Shown here in pieces: positions 8,313 through 16,700 of a DNA stretch of 64,000 bases. The translations under genes and the position numbers were made by a program. Numbering within the stretch: the first letter of the stretch is position 1; every line of letters starts with the position of its first letter. The notes under the pieces were generated by a model. That model was not told the DNA's origin and did not search any database. It saw only the letters and a list, made by a program, of their open reading frames with translations. The DNA is from Desulfofundulus luciae. Lineage in GTDB: Bacteria; Bacillota; Desulfotomaculia; Desulfotomaculales; Desulfovirgulaceae. Location of the stretch: the NCBI RefSeq assembly GCF_030813795.1, contig NZ_JAUSUX010000003.1, positions 112,952 to 176,951 of the forward strand. The letters are read 5' to 3'.

Positions 8313-8322
8313 GGTGGTTTCC

Positions 8323-9204
8323 ATGCGCCTGGGGCGAATCATGGGGGTGGATTTATACCTGAATGCCTTTTTCCTGGCCCTTCTGGGCCTCTTCCTTGTG
8401 GCCGGCATCCTGGGCAAGGGGCTGGTGGCCTTTGCCGTAGTGCTGGTTCATGAGCTTGCCCATGTAGCCTGCGCCCGGTACCTGGGCGTGCCGGTGAACG
8501 AAGTGGAACTGTTGCCCTTCGGCGGGGTCACCCGCATGGGCAGCGAACTGGTTCTGGATCCCGTCAAAGAAGTTTATGTGGCCGCGGCCGGGCCGTTGTG
8601 CAATGTGGTTATGGTCCTTCTGGGCCTGGCCATGAAGAACTACGGTTTATGGCATGACGAACTGGGGCCTTTTTTTCTCCAGTGCAACCTGCTCATTGCC
8701 GCCTTCAATCTCCTGCCCGCCCTGCCCCTTGATGGCGGCCGGGTTTACCGTGCCGGCCTGGCCGGCAGGATGAGCATAAAGGAGGCCACCTACCGGGCGG
8801 CCACCCTGGGGCAGGTCTTTGCCGTGGCCGTGGTGCTGCTGGGCTCCCTGGGGTTGTTGTTTGGTTTTACGGGTTTAGATATTCTGTTCACGGGGCTCTT
8901 TTTGTTTTTTGCCGCCACCCGGGAGCGGGGCATGGCCCCCTACCTCTTTATGGGTCAACTGGCTGGTAAAAAGGGCGAGATCCTGAGGGCCGGGGTGCTT
9001 CCCGTGCAATCGCTGATTGCCCTGGAAGACGTCCCCCTGGGCAAGATTGTCAAACCCTTTTTACCCCAGAAGTTTCACCTGGTGCTGGTTCTTGACCGCC
9101 AGTGGCAGTATAAAGGGTTTCTTACCGAAACCCAGATTATTGACGGCCTGTTGAACCACGGGGTGGACCTGCCCGTGGGCCGCCTGCCTTTGCAGCCGCT
9201 TTAG
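8323..9204 (+). CDS. spoIVFB: SpoIVFB site-2 metalloprotease (M50)
   Basis: This 293-residue intramembrane zinc protease has the HExxH motif in VLVHELAHVACARYLG (about residues 43-58) and the second motif LPALPLDGGRV. The early GGVTRMG and the four to six membrane segments are typical of the SpoIVFB branch. In sporulating Bacillus it cleaves pro-sigma-K inside the mother cell. The partner spoIVFA is just upstream. ATG 8323 follows GAGGTGG. Confidence 0.9.
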   Translation: MRLGRIMGVDLYLNAFFLALLGLFLVAGILGKGLVAFAVVLVHELAHVACARYLGVPVNEVELLPFGGVTRMGSELVLDPVKEVYVAAAGPLCNVVMVLLGLAMKNYGLWHDELGPFFLQCNLLIAAFNLLPALPLDGGRVYRAGLAGRMSIKEATYRAATLGQVFAVAVVLLGSLGLLFGFTGLDILFTGLFLFFAATRERGMAPYLFMGQLAGKKGEILRAGVLPVQSLIALEDVPLGKIVKPFLPQKFHLVLVLDRQWQYKGFLTETQIIDGLLNHGVDLPVGRLPLQPL

Positions 9205-9283
9205 TATTTACAACTTTTGGTTAAACAGGTAAAATGATTTTAAGGCGTACCTTCCCGGGCAATAATACAAGTAGGAGGATCTT

Positions 9284-11143
9284 ATGTTCGAGCTGGAACA
9301 GGTGTTACACCGGGTTCAAAAACCGGCCCGCTATGTGGGCGGGGAATGGAATGCCGTTTATAAGGATTGGGACAAAACTGCCGTAAAGGTGGCCTTTGCC
9401 TTTCCCGACGTTTACGAGGTGGGCATGTCCCACCTGGGCCTGCAGATCCTTTATCATGTGGTGAACAGCCGGGAGGATGCGCTCATGGAGCGTACCTTCG
9501 CCCCGTGGGTGGATATGGAGAGTCAAATGCGCCGCCGGGGACTACCCCTTTTTACCCTGGAGTCGCACCGGCCGGTAGCGGACTTCGACATCCTGGCCTT
9601 TACCCTGCAATATGAAATGACTTTTACCAATATCTTAAATATGCTGGATCTTGCGGGTATCCCTTTGCGCAGCGACCGGCGGGGTCCGGAACATCCCCTG
9701 GTGATTGCCGGGGGGCCATGTGCCTTTAATCCCGAGCCCCTGGCCAGTTTTATTGACCTTTTTGTCATTGGTGAGGGGGAGGAAGTTTTTCACGAACTGC
9801 TGGACCTGTACCTGGAGGTGGGCGGGCACCGGGCCGGCCGCCGGCATTTTTTGCGCCGGGCGGCGGAAATACCCGGCATTTACGTTCCTTCCCTGTACCG
9901 GGTGGAGTATCATCCCGACGGAACAATTTCCGCCATAGAGCCCATTGCCGGCGGCGTGCCGCCAAAGGTAACCAAACGGGTCGTCCGCAACTTTGACCGG
10001 GTTTCCTTTCCTGTAAAACCGCTGGTTCCTTACCTGGGTGTGGTCCATGACCGGGGTATGCTGGAGGTGCAGAGAGGGTGTACCCGGGGTTGTCGCTTTT
10101 GCCAGGCCGGGGTAATTTACCGGCCCGTACGGGAAAAAAGCCCGACCACCCTGCTGCGCCAGGCTGAGGAAATTGTGAAACACACGGGCTACGACGAGAT
10201 CTCCCTGGTATCCTTGAGTACCGCCGATTACTCCCGTGTTCAAGAAGTGGTTCGCTCCATGCTGGATCGATTCGGGGACATGGGAGTGAGCGTATCCCTG
10301 CCCTCCTTAAGGGTGGATGCCTTTTCCGTAGCCCTGGCCCGGGAAGTACAGCGGGTACGCCGGGCCAGTCTTACCTTCGCCCCCGAGGCCGGTACCCAGC
10401 GCCTGCGGGATGTGATCAATAAGGGCGTGACAGAAGAAGACCTCATGGAGGCGGTTTCGGCCGCCTTTGCTGCCGGCTGGCAGGCCATCAAGCTTTACTT
10501 CATGATCGGCTTGCCTGCGGAAACCGAAGAGGACCTGCGGGGCATCGCCGAACTGGCCCGGCGGGTGCTGGCCCGGGGAAGGGAACTGGGTGTACCCAGG
10601 AACAGGCTCAGGGTTACGGTCAGTGCCTCTTCCTTTGTGCCCAAGTCCCATACGCCCTTCCAGTGGGAGCCCCAGGTGGAAATGGAGGAGCTGTACCGCC
10701 GGCAAGCGCTTTTGCGGGGATTGTTAAAGGAAAAGGGGCTGGTTTTCCACTGGCATGAGGTCGAAACCAGCTTTTTGGAGGCCGTTCTGGCCCGGGGAGA
10801 CCGGCGCCTGGACCGGGTGCTGGAAGAGGCCTGGCGGCTGGGCTGCCGTTTTGACGGCTGGTCCGAGTGTTTTGACTTTGGCAGGTGGCAGGAAGCATTT
10901 CGTGTCGCCGGTTTGGACCCTGCCTGGTATGCCTACCGGCGTTATAAATACGACGACCTTTTGCCCTGGGATCACATTGATGCCGGTGTGAGCAGGAAGT
11001 ACCTGGTCCTGGAACACAAGAGGGCCATGGAGGGGAAGGCTACGCCCGACTGCCGTACCGGCAAGTGCCCCGGCTGCGGTCTCTGTCCTACCCTGGAGAT
11101 CGAACCGGAAGTGCTGGACCGGGCAGGGGGCGTATCCGGATAA
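9284..11143 (+). CDS. B12-binding-type radical SAM protein (TIGR03960-like)
   Basis: This 619-residue protein has an N-terminal region resembling a B12-binding fold (KVAFAFPDVYEVGMSHLGLQ) and a radical SAM core. The FeS motif is CTRGCRFCQAG (CxxxCxxC). The C-terminus carries a Cys-rich end, CRTGKCPGCGLCPTLE. It matches the family usually paired with a TIGR03936 protein, and that partner lies downstream at 11471. The substrate is not known from the sequence. The pair often lies next to RNase G and ribosomal protein genes, as here. Confidence 0.85.
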   Translation: MFELEQVLHRVQKPARYVGGEWNAVYKDWDKTAVKVAFAFPDVYEVGMSHLGLQILYHVVNSREDALMERTFAPWVDMESQMRRRGLPLFTLESHRPVADFDILAFTLQYEMTFTNILNMLDLAGIPLRSDRRGPEHPLVIAGGPCAFNPEPLASFIDLFVIGEGEEVFHELLDLYLEVGGHRAGRRHFLRRAAEIPGIYVPSLYRVEYHPDGTISAIEPIAGGVPPKVTKRVVRNFDRVSFPVKPLVPYLGVVHDRGMLEVQRGCTRGCRFCQAGVIYRPVREKSPTTLLRQAEEIVKHTGYDEISLVSLSTADYSRVQEVVRSMLDRFGDMGVSVSLPSLRVDAFSVALAREVQRVRRASLTFAPEAGTQRLRDVINKGVTEEDLMEAVSAAFAAGWQAIKLYFMIGLPAETEEDLRGIAELARRVLARGRELGVPRNRLRVTVSASSFVPKSHTPFQWEPQVEMEELYRRQALLRGLLKEKGLVFHWHEVETSFLEAVLARGDRRLDRVLEEAWRLGCRFDGWSECFDFGRWQEAFRVAGLDPAWYAYRRYKYDDLLPWDHIDAGVSRKYLVLEHKRAMEGKATPDCRTGKCPGCGLCPTLEIEPEVLDRAGGVSG

Positions 11144-11168
11144 TGTCTCATTACGTTTTCAGCGTCAC

Positions 11169-11436
11169 TGCCGTTTTGCACGGAAGCGACCCAGCACTCA
11201 CCGTAACCGGGTTCTCTGATAGCAATACTGCTAACCATGTGCGGCTTTAGTCCCTGCGCAGGTACCCAGCACTCACAGCAACCGGGTTCTCTAATAGTAA
11301 CTGCTAACCATGTGCGGCTTTAGTCCCTGCGCAGGTACCTGGATCCGGTGAGTGCTGGGTGAGTGCTGGGTGAGTGGTGGGTGAGTGGTGGGTGAGTGGT
11401 GGGGAACGGAGCGAGCGCGTGCAAACGGCAGGCAAG
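11169..11436. repeat. Dispersed inverted-repeat element, copy 2, with duplicated core
   Basis: The outer arms match copy 1 at 1649-1799: CCGTTTTGCACG with CCCAGCACTCAC on the left, GGGGAACGGAGCGAGCGCG and CAAACGGCAGGCAAGT on the right. The core is present twice in tandem (about 11204-11266 and 11279-11343), the two copies separated by CAGCACTCACAGC. Both core copies are inverted relative to copy 1. The right arm contains an 11-base unit, GTGAGTGSTGG, repeated about five times (11348-11403). No coding potential is seen. Confidence 0.75.
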
Positions 11437-11470
11437 TTTCGCGCAGTAATAAATACAGGAGGTACCCATT

Positions 11471-12160
11471 TTGCCCCGTTACCGGATTGAGTTTAGCAAA
11501 GAAGGCCCGGCCCGTTTCATCTCCCACCTGGACCTGGTGCGCACCCTTGAACGGGCCATGCGCCGGGCCGGGCTGCCCCTGGCCTTCTCCCAGGGGTTTA
11601 ACCCTCACCCCCGCTTCAGCCTGGGGGCGCCTTTACCTGTGGGGGTAAAGGGAGAAAAGGAGTATTTAGACCTGGAACTGGTGGCTGCGCTCCCGGTGGA
11701 TGAAATGCTTAAACGCTTAAACGATCAGCTTCCCCGGGGACTTAAGGTGACCAGGGTATGGCGCATTCCCGATGACGCGCCGGCACTGATGGCCACCCTT
11801 GAAAAAGCCACCTACCGGGTGGACGTATCCCTGGCGCGGGAAATTACGCAGGAAGACCTGCAGAGGAGCATTAACGGGCTGCTTGAGACCCCGGAAGTCA
11901 TCATTACCCGCCGGGCCGGGGAGAACAAGGAAAAGGTCCTGGATATCCGCCCGGGCATTTATGCCCTGTCCGGCCGGCTGGAAGATGACCGTGCCAGGCT
12001 GGAGATGAGCCTTGCCGTGGGTAACCGTGGAACCGTGCGCCCGGAAGAAGTGGTGCTGGTGCTGGCGGAGCGGTTCGGGCTTCCGGTTAAAGATGAGCAG
12101 CCCGATGTAATCCGGACGGGCCTATACCCGGCGGAACCAGAAAAATCCTATAGAGGTTAA
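11471..12160 (+). CDS. Radical-SAM-associated protein, TIGR03936/DUF2344 type
   Basis: This 229-residue protein begins with the family pattern YRIEFSKEGPARFISHLDLVR followed by GLPLAFSQGFNPHPR, and has SLGAPLPVG at about residue 55. It is the usual partner of the TIGR03960 radical SAM protein encoded just upstream. In other genomes the two are adjacent or fused. Its biochemical role is not established. TTG 11471 follows AGGAGGT. Confidence 0.85.
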   Translation: MPRYRIEFSKEGPARFISHLDLVRTLERAMRRAGLPLAFSQGFNPHPRFSLGAPLPVGVKGEKEYLDLELVAALPVDEMLKRLNDQLPRGLKVTRVWRIPDDAPALMATLEKATYRVDVSLAREITQEDLQRSINGLLETPEVIITRRAGENKEKVLDIRPGIYALSGRLEDDRARLEMSLAVGNRGTVRPEEVVLVLAERFGLPVKDEQPDVIRTGLYPAEPEKSYRG

Positions 12161-12181
12161 ATTTGAAAGAAGGTTTTGGTT

Positions 12182-13864
12182 TTGTTTAAGGAAATTGTGA
12201 TTAATGCGGGAGAAGAGGAAACCCGGGTAGCGGTGCTGGAGGACCGGGTGCTGGTGGAAATGTATATTGAACGTTCCTTCCAGCAGCGGCTGGTGGGCAA
12301 TATCTTCCGCGGCCGGGTGGAAAATGTTCTGCCCGGTATGCAGGCAGCCTTTGTAGACATCGGTTTGGAAAAAAACGCCTTTTTATATGTGGAGGACGCC
12401 CTGCCTCCCCGTGGAGGCAACGGTTTCCATCATCACGGACTGGGGACCAGCATTACCGATATATTAAAAAAGGGCCAGGATGTTATTGTCCAGATTGTCA
12501 AGGAACCAATTGGTACAAAGGGGCCGCGGGTGACCACCCACGTTACCCTCCCCGGGCGTTATGTGGTTTTAATGCCCACCACGGATTACATCGGCATTTC
12601 CCGGCGCATTGAACAGGAGCGGGAACGGGAAAGGTTAAAAGAGCTGGCCGCCCGCTTGAAACCTGAAGGCATGGGTTTAATCGTGCGCACGGTGGCCGAG
12701 GGGGTTGAAGAGGAAGAATTTGCCCAGGATGTACATATGCTTACCAGGCTCTGGCGCAAGATCCTCCACCGGGCCGGCCAGGGGCCGGTGCCCAACCTGA
12801 TCCACCGGGATCTAGAACTGATCCAGCGCATCCTGCGGGACGTTTTTACCGAAGATGTGGACCGCCTGACGGTGGATTCCCGTTCCGAGTATGAAAAAAT
12901 CATGGAGCTTCTGGACATCACTTCGCCAAAGCTGAAATACAAGGTGTTTTTAGAAGAAAGGGAGAATATCTTCCAGGATTACGGCATTGAACAGGAAATT
13001 GAACGGGCGCTTAAACGTAAGGTCTGGCTCAAGTGCGGCGGTTACCTGGTGATCGACCAGGCCGAGGCTCTCACCGTGATAGATGTTAATACGGGCAAGT
13101 ATGTGGGCAGCACCAACCTGGAAGACACGGTGCTGAAAACCAACCTGGATGCGGCAGTGGAAATAGCCCGCCAACTGCGCCTGCGCAATATAGGCGGGAT
13201 CATCATTATCGACTTTATCGACATGCAGCAGGAAGGGCACCGGCGGCAGGTTTTAAAAGTCCTGGAAGAAGAAATCAAAAAGGACAAAACCAGAACCAAC
13301 ATCCTGGGCATCACCCAGCTGGGGCTGGTGGAAATGACCAGAAAGAAGGTCCGTCCCAGCCTGTCCGAGGTTTTGCAGCGCCCCTGCCCTTATTGTGAGG
13401 GGCGGGGTAAAGTGCTCTCGGAGGAAACGGTGGGCATTCATTTCAAGAGCCGCATCATTGAACTGGCCCGGCGTACCAGCGCCGATACCATTCTGGTGGA
13501 GGCCCACCCCCTGGTGGCTGCCCGGCTAATTGGCAGCGGGGGTGTTAACCTGCGGGAGCTGGAGCAGAAAACGGGTAAAAACCTTTACATCCGCGGTTCC
13601 CAGGGGCAGCATATCGAATCGGTAAGCATCCGACCGCTCTATAATAAAGAGGAAGTCATTGCCCACACTTTGCCGGTCAAGCCCGGCCAGGTGCTGGAGG
13701 TGAAGGTAGAAGAACCCCATATTTCCAACACCAATGACGGGATTGCCCGCATTGACGGTTTTATCCTGGACATCGAAGGGGCCGGTTCCCTGGTGGGCGA
13801 AACGGTGCCTGTGGAGGTAAGCAAGGTCTACCGCACCTACGCCCGGGCCCGGCTGGTGAAGTAA
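12182..13864 (+). CDS. rng: Ribonuclease G/E family endoribonuclease
   Basis: This 560-residue protein has an S1-like RNA-binding domain (GNIFRGRVENVLPGMQAAFVDIG), then the RNase E/G catalytic core with the DVNTGKYVG and IIIIDFIDM segments that hold the metal-binding Asp residues. A Zn-link CPYCEGRG follows. It cuts AU-rich single-stranded RNA in rRNA maturation and mRNA decay. The length fits RNase G with no long E-type scaffold tail. TTG 12182 is preferred over 12176 because the AAGAAGG site is then correctly spaced. Confidence 0.93.
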   Translation: MFKEIVINAGEEETRVAVLEDRVLVEMYIERSFQQRLVGNIFRGRVENVLPGMQAAFVDIGLEKNAFLYVEDALPPRGGNGFHHHGLGTSITDILKKGQDVIVQIVKEPIGTKGPRVTTHVTLPGRYVVLMPTTDYIGISRRIEQERERERLKELAARLKPEGMGLIVRTVAEGVEEEEFAQDVHMLTRLWRKILHRAGQGPVPNLIHRDLELIQRILRDVFTEDVDRLTVDSRSEYEKIMELLDITSPKLKYKVFLEERENIFQDYGIEQEIERALKRKVWLKCGGYLVIDQAEALTVIDVNTGKYVGSTNLEDTVLKTNLDAAVEIARQLRLRNIGGIIIIDFIDMQQEGHRRQVLKVLEEEIKKDKTRTNILGITQLGLVEMTRKKVRPSLSEVLQRPCPYCEGRGKVLSEETVGIHFKSRIIELARRTSADTILVEAHPLVAARLIGSGGVNLRELEQKTGKNLYIRGSQGQHIESVSIRPLYNKEEVIAHTLPVKPGQVLEVKVEEPHISNTNDGIARIDGFILDIEGAGSLVGETVPVEVSKVYRTYARARLVK

Positions 13865-13876
13865 TTCCCGTGTTGC

Positions 13877-13904
13877 TTGACAAAACTACCGGTTGTGTTA
13901 AAAT
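13877..13904 (+). promoter_or_regulatory. Sigma-A promoter for rplU-rpmA
   Basis: TTGACA (13877-13882), a 16-base spacer and TAAAAT (13899-13904) make a good housekeeping promoter in front of the L21 leader. Confidence 0.75.
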
Positions 13905-14017
13905 GTTATACCGTAGGCAGTTTTCGCGCTGCCGCAACCGCACGGAAGGGGTTTTATATAAAAGGGTAAAAGCCCTACCTGCTTTCGGCGAGACCTGAAA
14001 AAGGGGAGGTTTTATCC
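13905..14017 (+). ncRNA. L21 leader, 5' untranslated region of rplU
   Basis: The roughly 110-base untranslated leader before rplU contains short GC-rich helices (for example around GCGCTGCCGC and AAAGGGTAAAAGCCC). It sits exactly where Firmicutes carry the structured L21 leader that is thought to mediate feedback control. The assignment rests on position and structure; a covariance-model search was not possible. Confidence 0.55.
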
Positions 14018-14329
14018 TTGTACGCCATAATTGCCACAGGCGGCAAGCAGTACCGCGTGCGTGAAGGGGACACCCTTCTGGTAGAAAAGCTGGCGGTGGA
14101 ACCCGGTGAAGTGGTGGAAATCGACCAGGTGCTGGCCGTGGAAAAGGACGGGGAGCTCCGCGTGGGCAACCCGGTGGTGGAAGGAGCCAGGGTAATCTTA
14201 AAAGCCGTGCGCCACGGCCGGGGTCCCAAGATTATCGTCTTTAAGTATAAGCCCAAGAAAAACTACCGCCGTAAAAAAGGACACAGGCAGCCTTTTACCG
14301 AGGTTATCGTTGAAAAAATCGAAGCCTAG
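14018..14329 (+). CDS. rplU: 50S ribosomal protein L21
   Basis: This 103-residue protein starts [14 protein letters not shown], the L21 signature, and ends with the basic [14 protein letters not shown] segment that contacts 23S rRNA. TTG 14018 follows GGGGAGG. It is followed directly by rpmA; the small Prp protease gene that lies between the two in many Firmicutes is not present. Confidence 0.97.
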   Translation: MYAIIATGGKQYRVREGDTLLVEKLAVEPGEVVEIDQVLAVEKDGELRVGNPVVEGARVILKAVRHGRGPKIIVFKYKPKKNYRRKKGHRQPFTEVIVEKIEA

Positions 14330-14377
14330 AGAAGAGGCCGTACTTTTCGGGCCGGCCTTAGCAGGAGGTGAAAATTT

Positions 14378-14647
14378 ATGGCGCATAAAAAAGGTGTAGG
14401 CAGCTCGCGTAACGGCCGGGATTCCAATCCCAAGTTTCTCGGCGTAAAACGTCAGGACGGTCAGTTTGTCACTGCCGGAAGCATTCTGGTACGGCAGCGG
14501 GGAACCCGTATTCACCCGGGGCGTAATGTAGGTAAAGGCGGCGACGATACCCTGTTTGCCCTGGTGGACGGTGTGGTTTCCTTCCACCGCAAAGGGCGCG
14601 ATAAAAAGCAGGTTAGCGTGATTCCGGTCGCAGCATTGCAAGCTTAG
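14378..14647 (+). CDS. rpmA: 50S ribosomal protein L27
   Basis: This 89-residue protein begins [19 protein letters not shown], with the conserved GRDS and LVRQRGT motifs of L27, whose N-terminus reaches the peptidyl transferase centre. It lacks the Firmicute-type N-terminal extension that Prp cleaves, in agreement with the absence of prp from the operon. ATG 14378 follows AGGAGGTG. Confidence 0.97.
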   Translation: MAHKKGVGSSRNGRDSNPKFLGVKRQDGQFVTAGSILVRQRGTRIHPGRNVGKGGDDTLFALVDGVVSFHRKGRDKKQVSVIPVAALQA

Positions 14648-14659
14648 GAGAATTGACAC

Positions 14660-14690
14660 GGGCCAGCTCTGGGCTGGCCTTCATTTTTCT
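14660..14690 (+). terminator. Terminator after rpmA
   Basis: GGCCAGC (14661-14667) and GCTGGCC (14673-14679) form a GC-rich stem with a 5-base loop, followed by TTCATTTTTCTT. It ends the rplU-rpmA transcript. Confidence 0.8.
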
Positions 14691-14776
14691 TGCCGGACTT
14701 TTTTTACCGGCAGGGATTCCCTTTTTCTGTATAGAAAAAGTTAATCTGTCGAGTATAATGCTGGAGGAAGGTTTGC

Positions 14777-15349
14777 ATGGAGCTAAAATCCCTGCTGGAG
14801 TTTATCCGCATGCAAAGGCACGACTTTCTCAACCACTTACAGGTAATCTCCGGGTTTATTCAAATGAATAGGGGGGAAAAGGCGCGGGAATACCTCCTGG
14901 AAGTGGCCCGGGAACTGGAGCGCCTGGCGAAAATCATCCATTTGCAGGTGCCCGAGGCCACCGCGGCATTTCTGGCGGCTCTCGCTCAAGGTACCGATTT
15001 ACAGGTTGAAGTAGACTACGACATTCAATGCAATCTGGCTGATTGCTCCGTTGCCGGGGAACAGGTGGGTGCCGCCCTGGAAACGGCCTTTTACCAGGCC
15101 ATATCCTGCCTGTCGTCGCCAGAGGTTGTAAACCGCCGCCTGGAGATCAGCCTGCAGGAGTCAAAAGGGTGTTACACCTGCCGTTTGGTTTTCCCGGCGG
15201 TGGTCTCCTGCGAACCGCTCAAGGAGAAAATACCCGCCGTCAACAGAATTCTGGCCGGTCATGGTGGCCGGGCAGAGGTAAGGGAGGTTCAGAAGGACGG
15301 CGAAAGTACCCTTGAAATTTTGCTTGTTTTTCCCCGCCGGGAGTCCTGA
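14777..15349 (+). CDS. spo0B: Spo0B-like sporulation phosphotransferase
   Basis: This 190-residue protein has the histidine phosphotransfer helix QRHDFLNHLQVISGFIQM (about residues 14-31) and a degenerate ATPase-like C-terminal half without clear N and G boxes. In Bacillus Spo0B passes phosphate from Spo0F to Spo0A. The order rpmA-spo0B-obg is the same as in Bacillus subtilis, which supports the name. A TATAAT lies at 14754-14759 just upstream. Whether it acts in a full phosphorelay here cannot be judged from the window. Confidence 0.75.
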   Translation: MELKSLLEFIRMQRHDFLNHLQVISGFIQMNRGEKAREYLLEVARELERLAKIIHLQVPEATAAFLAALAQGTDLQVEVDYDIQCNLADCSVAGEQVGAALETAFYQAISCLSSPEVVNRRLEISLQESKGCYTCRLVFPAVVSCEPLKEKIPAVNRILAGHGGRAEVREVQKDGESTLEILLVFPRRES

Positions 15350-15391
15350 ACCATTTCAATGGGGTACATAATAACCAAAGGTGAAAAGAGT

Positions 15392-16657
15392 ATGTTTTTT
15401 GATACTGCAAAGATTTTTGTCAGGGGAGGAGACGGCGGAAACGGGTGCGTGGCCTTTCGCCGGGAAAAGTACGTTCCCGAGGGCGGTCCGGCGGGGGGTG
15501 ACGGTGGCCGGGGCGGGAATGTGATCCTGAAAGTGGACCCGGGCCTGCGCACCCTGGTGGATTTCCGCTACCAGCGTCATTACAAGGCCGGACGGGGCCA
15601 GCACGGCATGGGTAAGAATATGCACGGCAGGCAGGGAGAGGACCTGATCCTCAGGGTCCCCCCGGGTACCGTGGTGCGGGATGCCGCTACCGGGGAAGTG
15701 ATTGCCGACCTGGTATACCCGGGGCAGGAAGTGGTGGCAGCCCGGGGGGGACGGGGAGGACGGGGGAACACCCGTTTCGTCAGTGCGGTGAACAGGGCTC
15801 CCCGCATGGCCGAAAAAGGCGAGCCGGGAGAGGAACGCTGGTTGGAACTGGAACTCAAGCTGCTGGCCGATGTGGGCCTGGTGGGCTTTCCCAACGCCGG
15901 CAAATCCACCCTGATTGCCCGGGTGTCGGCCGCCCGCCCCAAAATTGCCGACTACCCCTTCACCACCCTGGTGCCCAATCTGGGCGTGGTACGGGTGGAC
16001 GAGGGGCGCAGTTTTGTCATGGCCGACATACCCGGCCTCATTGAAGGGGCCCACGCCGGTGCCGGGTTAGGTCACCACTTTCTGCGCCATACGGAACGGA
16101 CGCGCCTTCTGGTGCACGTCCTGGATATTGCCGGGAGCGAGGGACGGGACCCCCTGAAAGATTTTGAAATCATCAACCGGGAGCTGGCCCTCTATGACCC
16201 GGCCCTGGCGATGCGCCCCATGGTGGTGGCCGCAAATAAAATGGATTTACCTGGGGCCACGGAAAACCTGGACCGTTTGCGCGGGGCCCTGGGTGACAGG
16301 TACGAAATTTTCCCCATCAGTGCCTTGAACGGGGAAGGCACAGCTCCCCTGATTTATCGCCTGGCTGATTTGCTGGACCGGCTCCCGGTCCCGGAGCAGG
16401 TGGTTGAGGAAAGGGTGCGTATAACCAGGGTGGAGGAACCCCGGTTTACCGTATCCCGCCGGAATGGAGTGTTTGTAGTAGAAGGACGGGAGATCGAGCG
16501 CCACGTGGCCATGACCGACCTGGAAAACGAAGAGGCGGTGGAAAGACTGCAGCGGATCATTTCCCGGATGGGCTTGGAAGATGCCTTGAGGGAAGCGGGC
16601 ATCCGGGAGGGGGACACGGTGCGCATCGGGAAATTTGAGTTTACTTACATGGAATGA
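15392..16657 (+). CDS. obgE: Obg GTPase
   Basis: This 421-residue protein has the glycine-rich Obg fold (FVRGGDGGNGC and RGGRGGRGN), a G domain with GFPNAGKST (P-loop), DIPGLIEGAHAG (switch II) and NKMD, and a C-terminal OCT domain, as in Gram-positive Obg. It acts in 50S assembly and stress/sporulation control. ATG 15392 follows AAAGGTGAAAAGAG. spo0B lies just upstream. Confidence 0.96.
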   Translation: MFFDTAKIFVRGGDGGNGCVAFRREKYVPEGGPAGGDGGRGGNVILKVDPGLRTLVDFRYQRHYKAGRGQHGMGKNMHGRQGEDLILRVPPGTVVRDAATGEVIADLVYPGQEVVAARGGRGGRGNTRFVSAVNRAPRMAEKGEPGEERWLELELKLLADVGLVGFPNAGKSTLIARVSAARPKIADYPFTTLVPNLGVVRVDEGRSFVMADIPGLIEGAHAGAGLGHHFLRHTERTRLLVHVLDIAGSEGRDPLKDFEIINRELALYDPALAMRPMVVAANKMDLPGATENLDRLRGALGDRYEIFPISALNGEGTAPLIYRLADLLDRLPVPEQVVEERVRITRVEEPRFTVSRRNGVFVVEGREIERHVAMTDLENEEAVERLQRIISRMGLEDALREAGIREGDTVRIGKFEFTYME

Positions 16658-16658
16658 A

Positions 16659-16697
16659 AGAAGGCCTTCTCCACTCAAGGGAAGGCCTTTCTCTCTT
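16659..16697. terminator. Bidirectional terminator between obg and the minus-strand gene
   Basis: AAGGCCTTC (16661-16669) and GAAGGCCTT (16681-16689) pair, followed by TTCTCTCTT. The gene on the other side is convergent and ends at 16701, so the hairpin probably serves both strands. Confidence 0.75.
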
Positions 16698-16700
16698 AAC

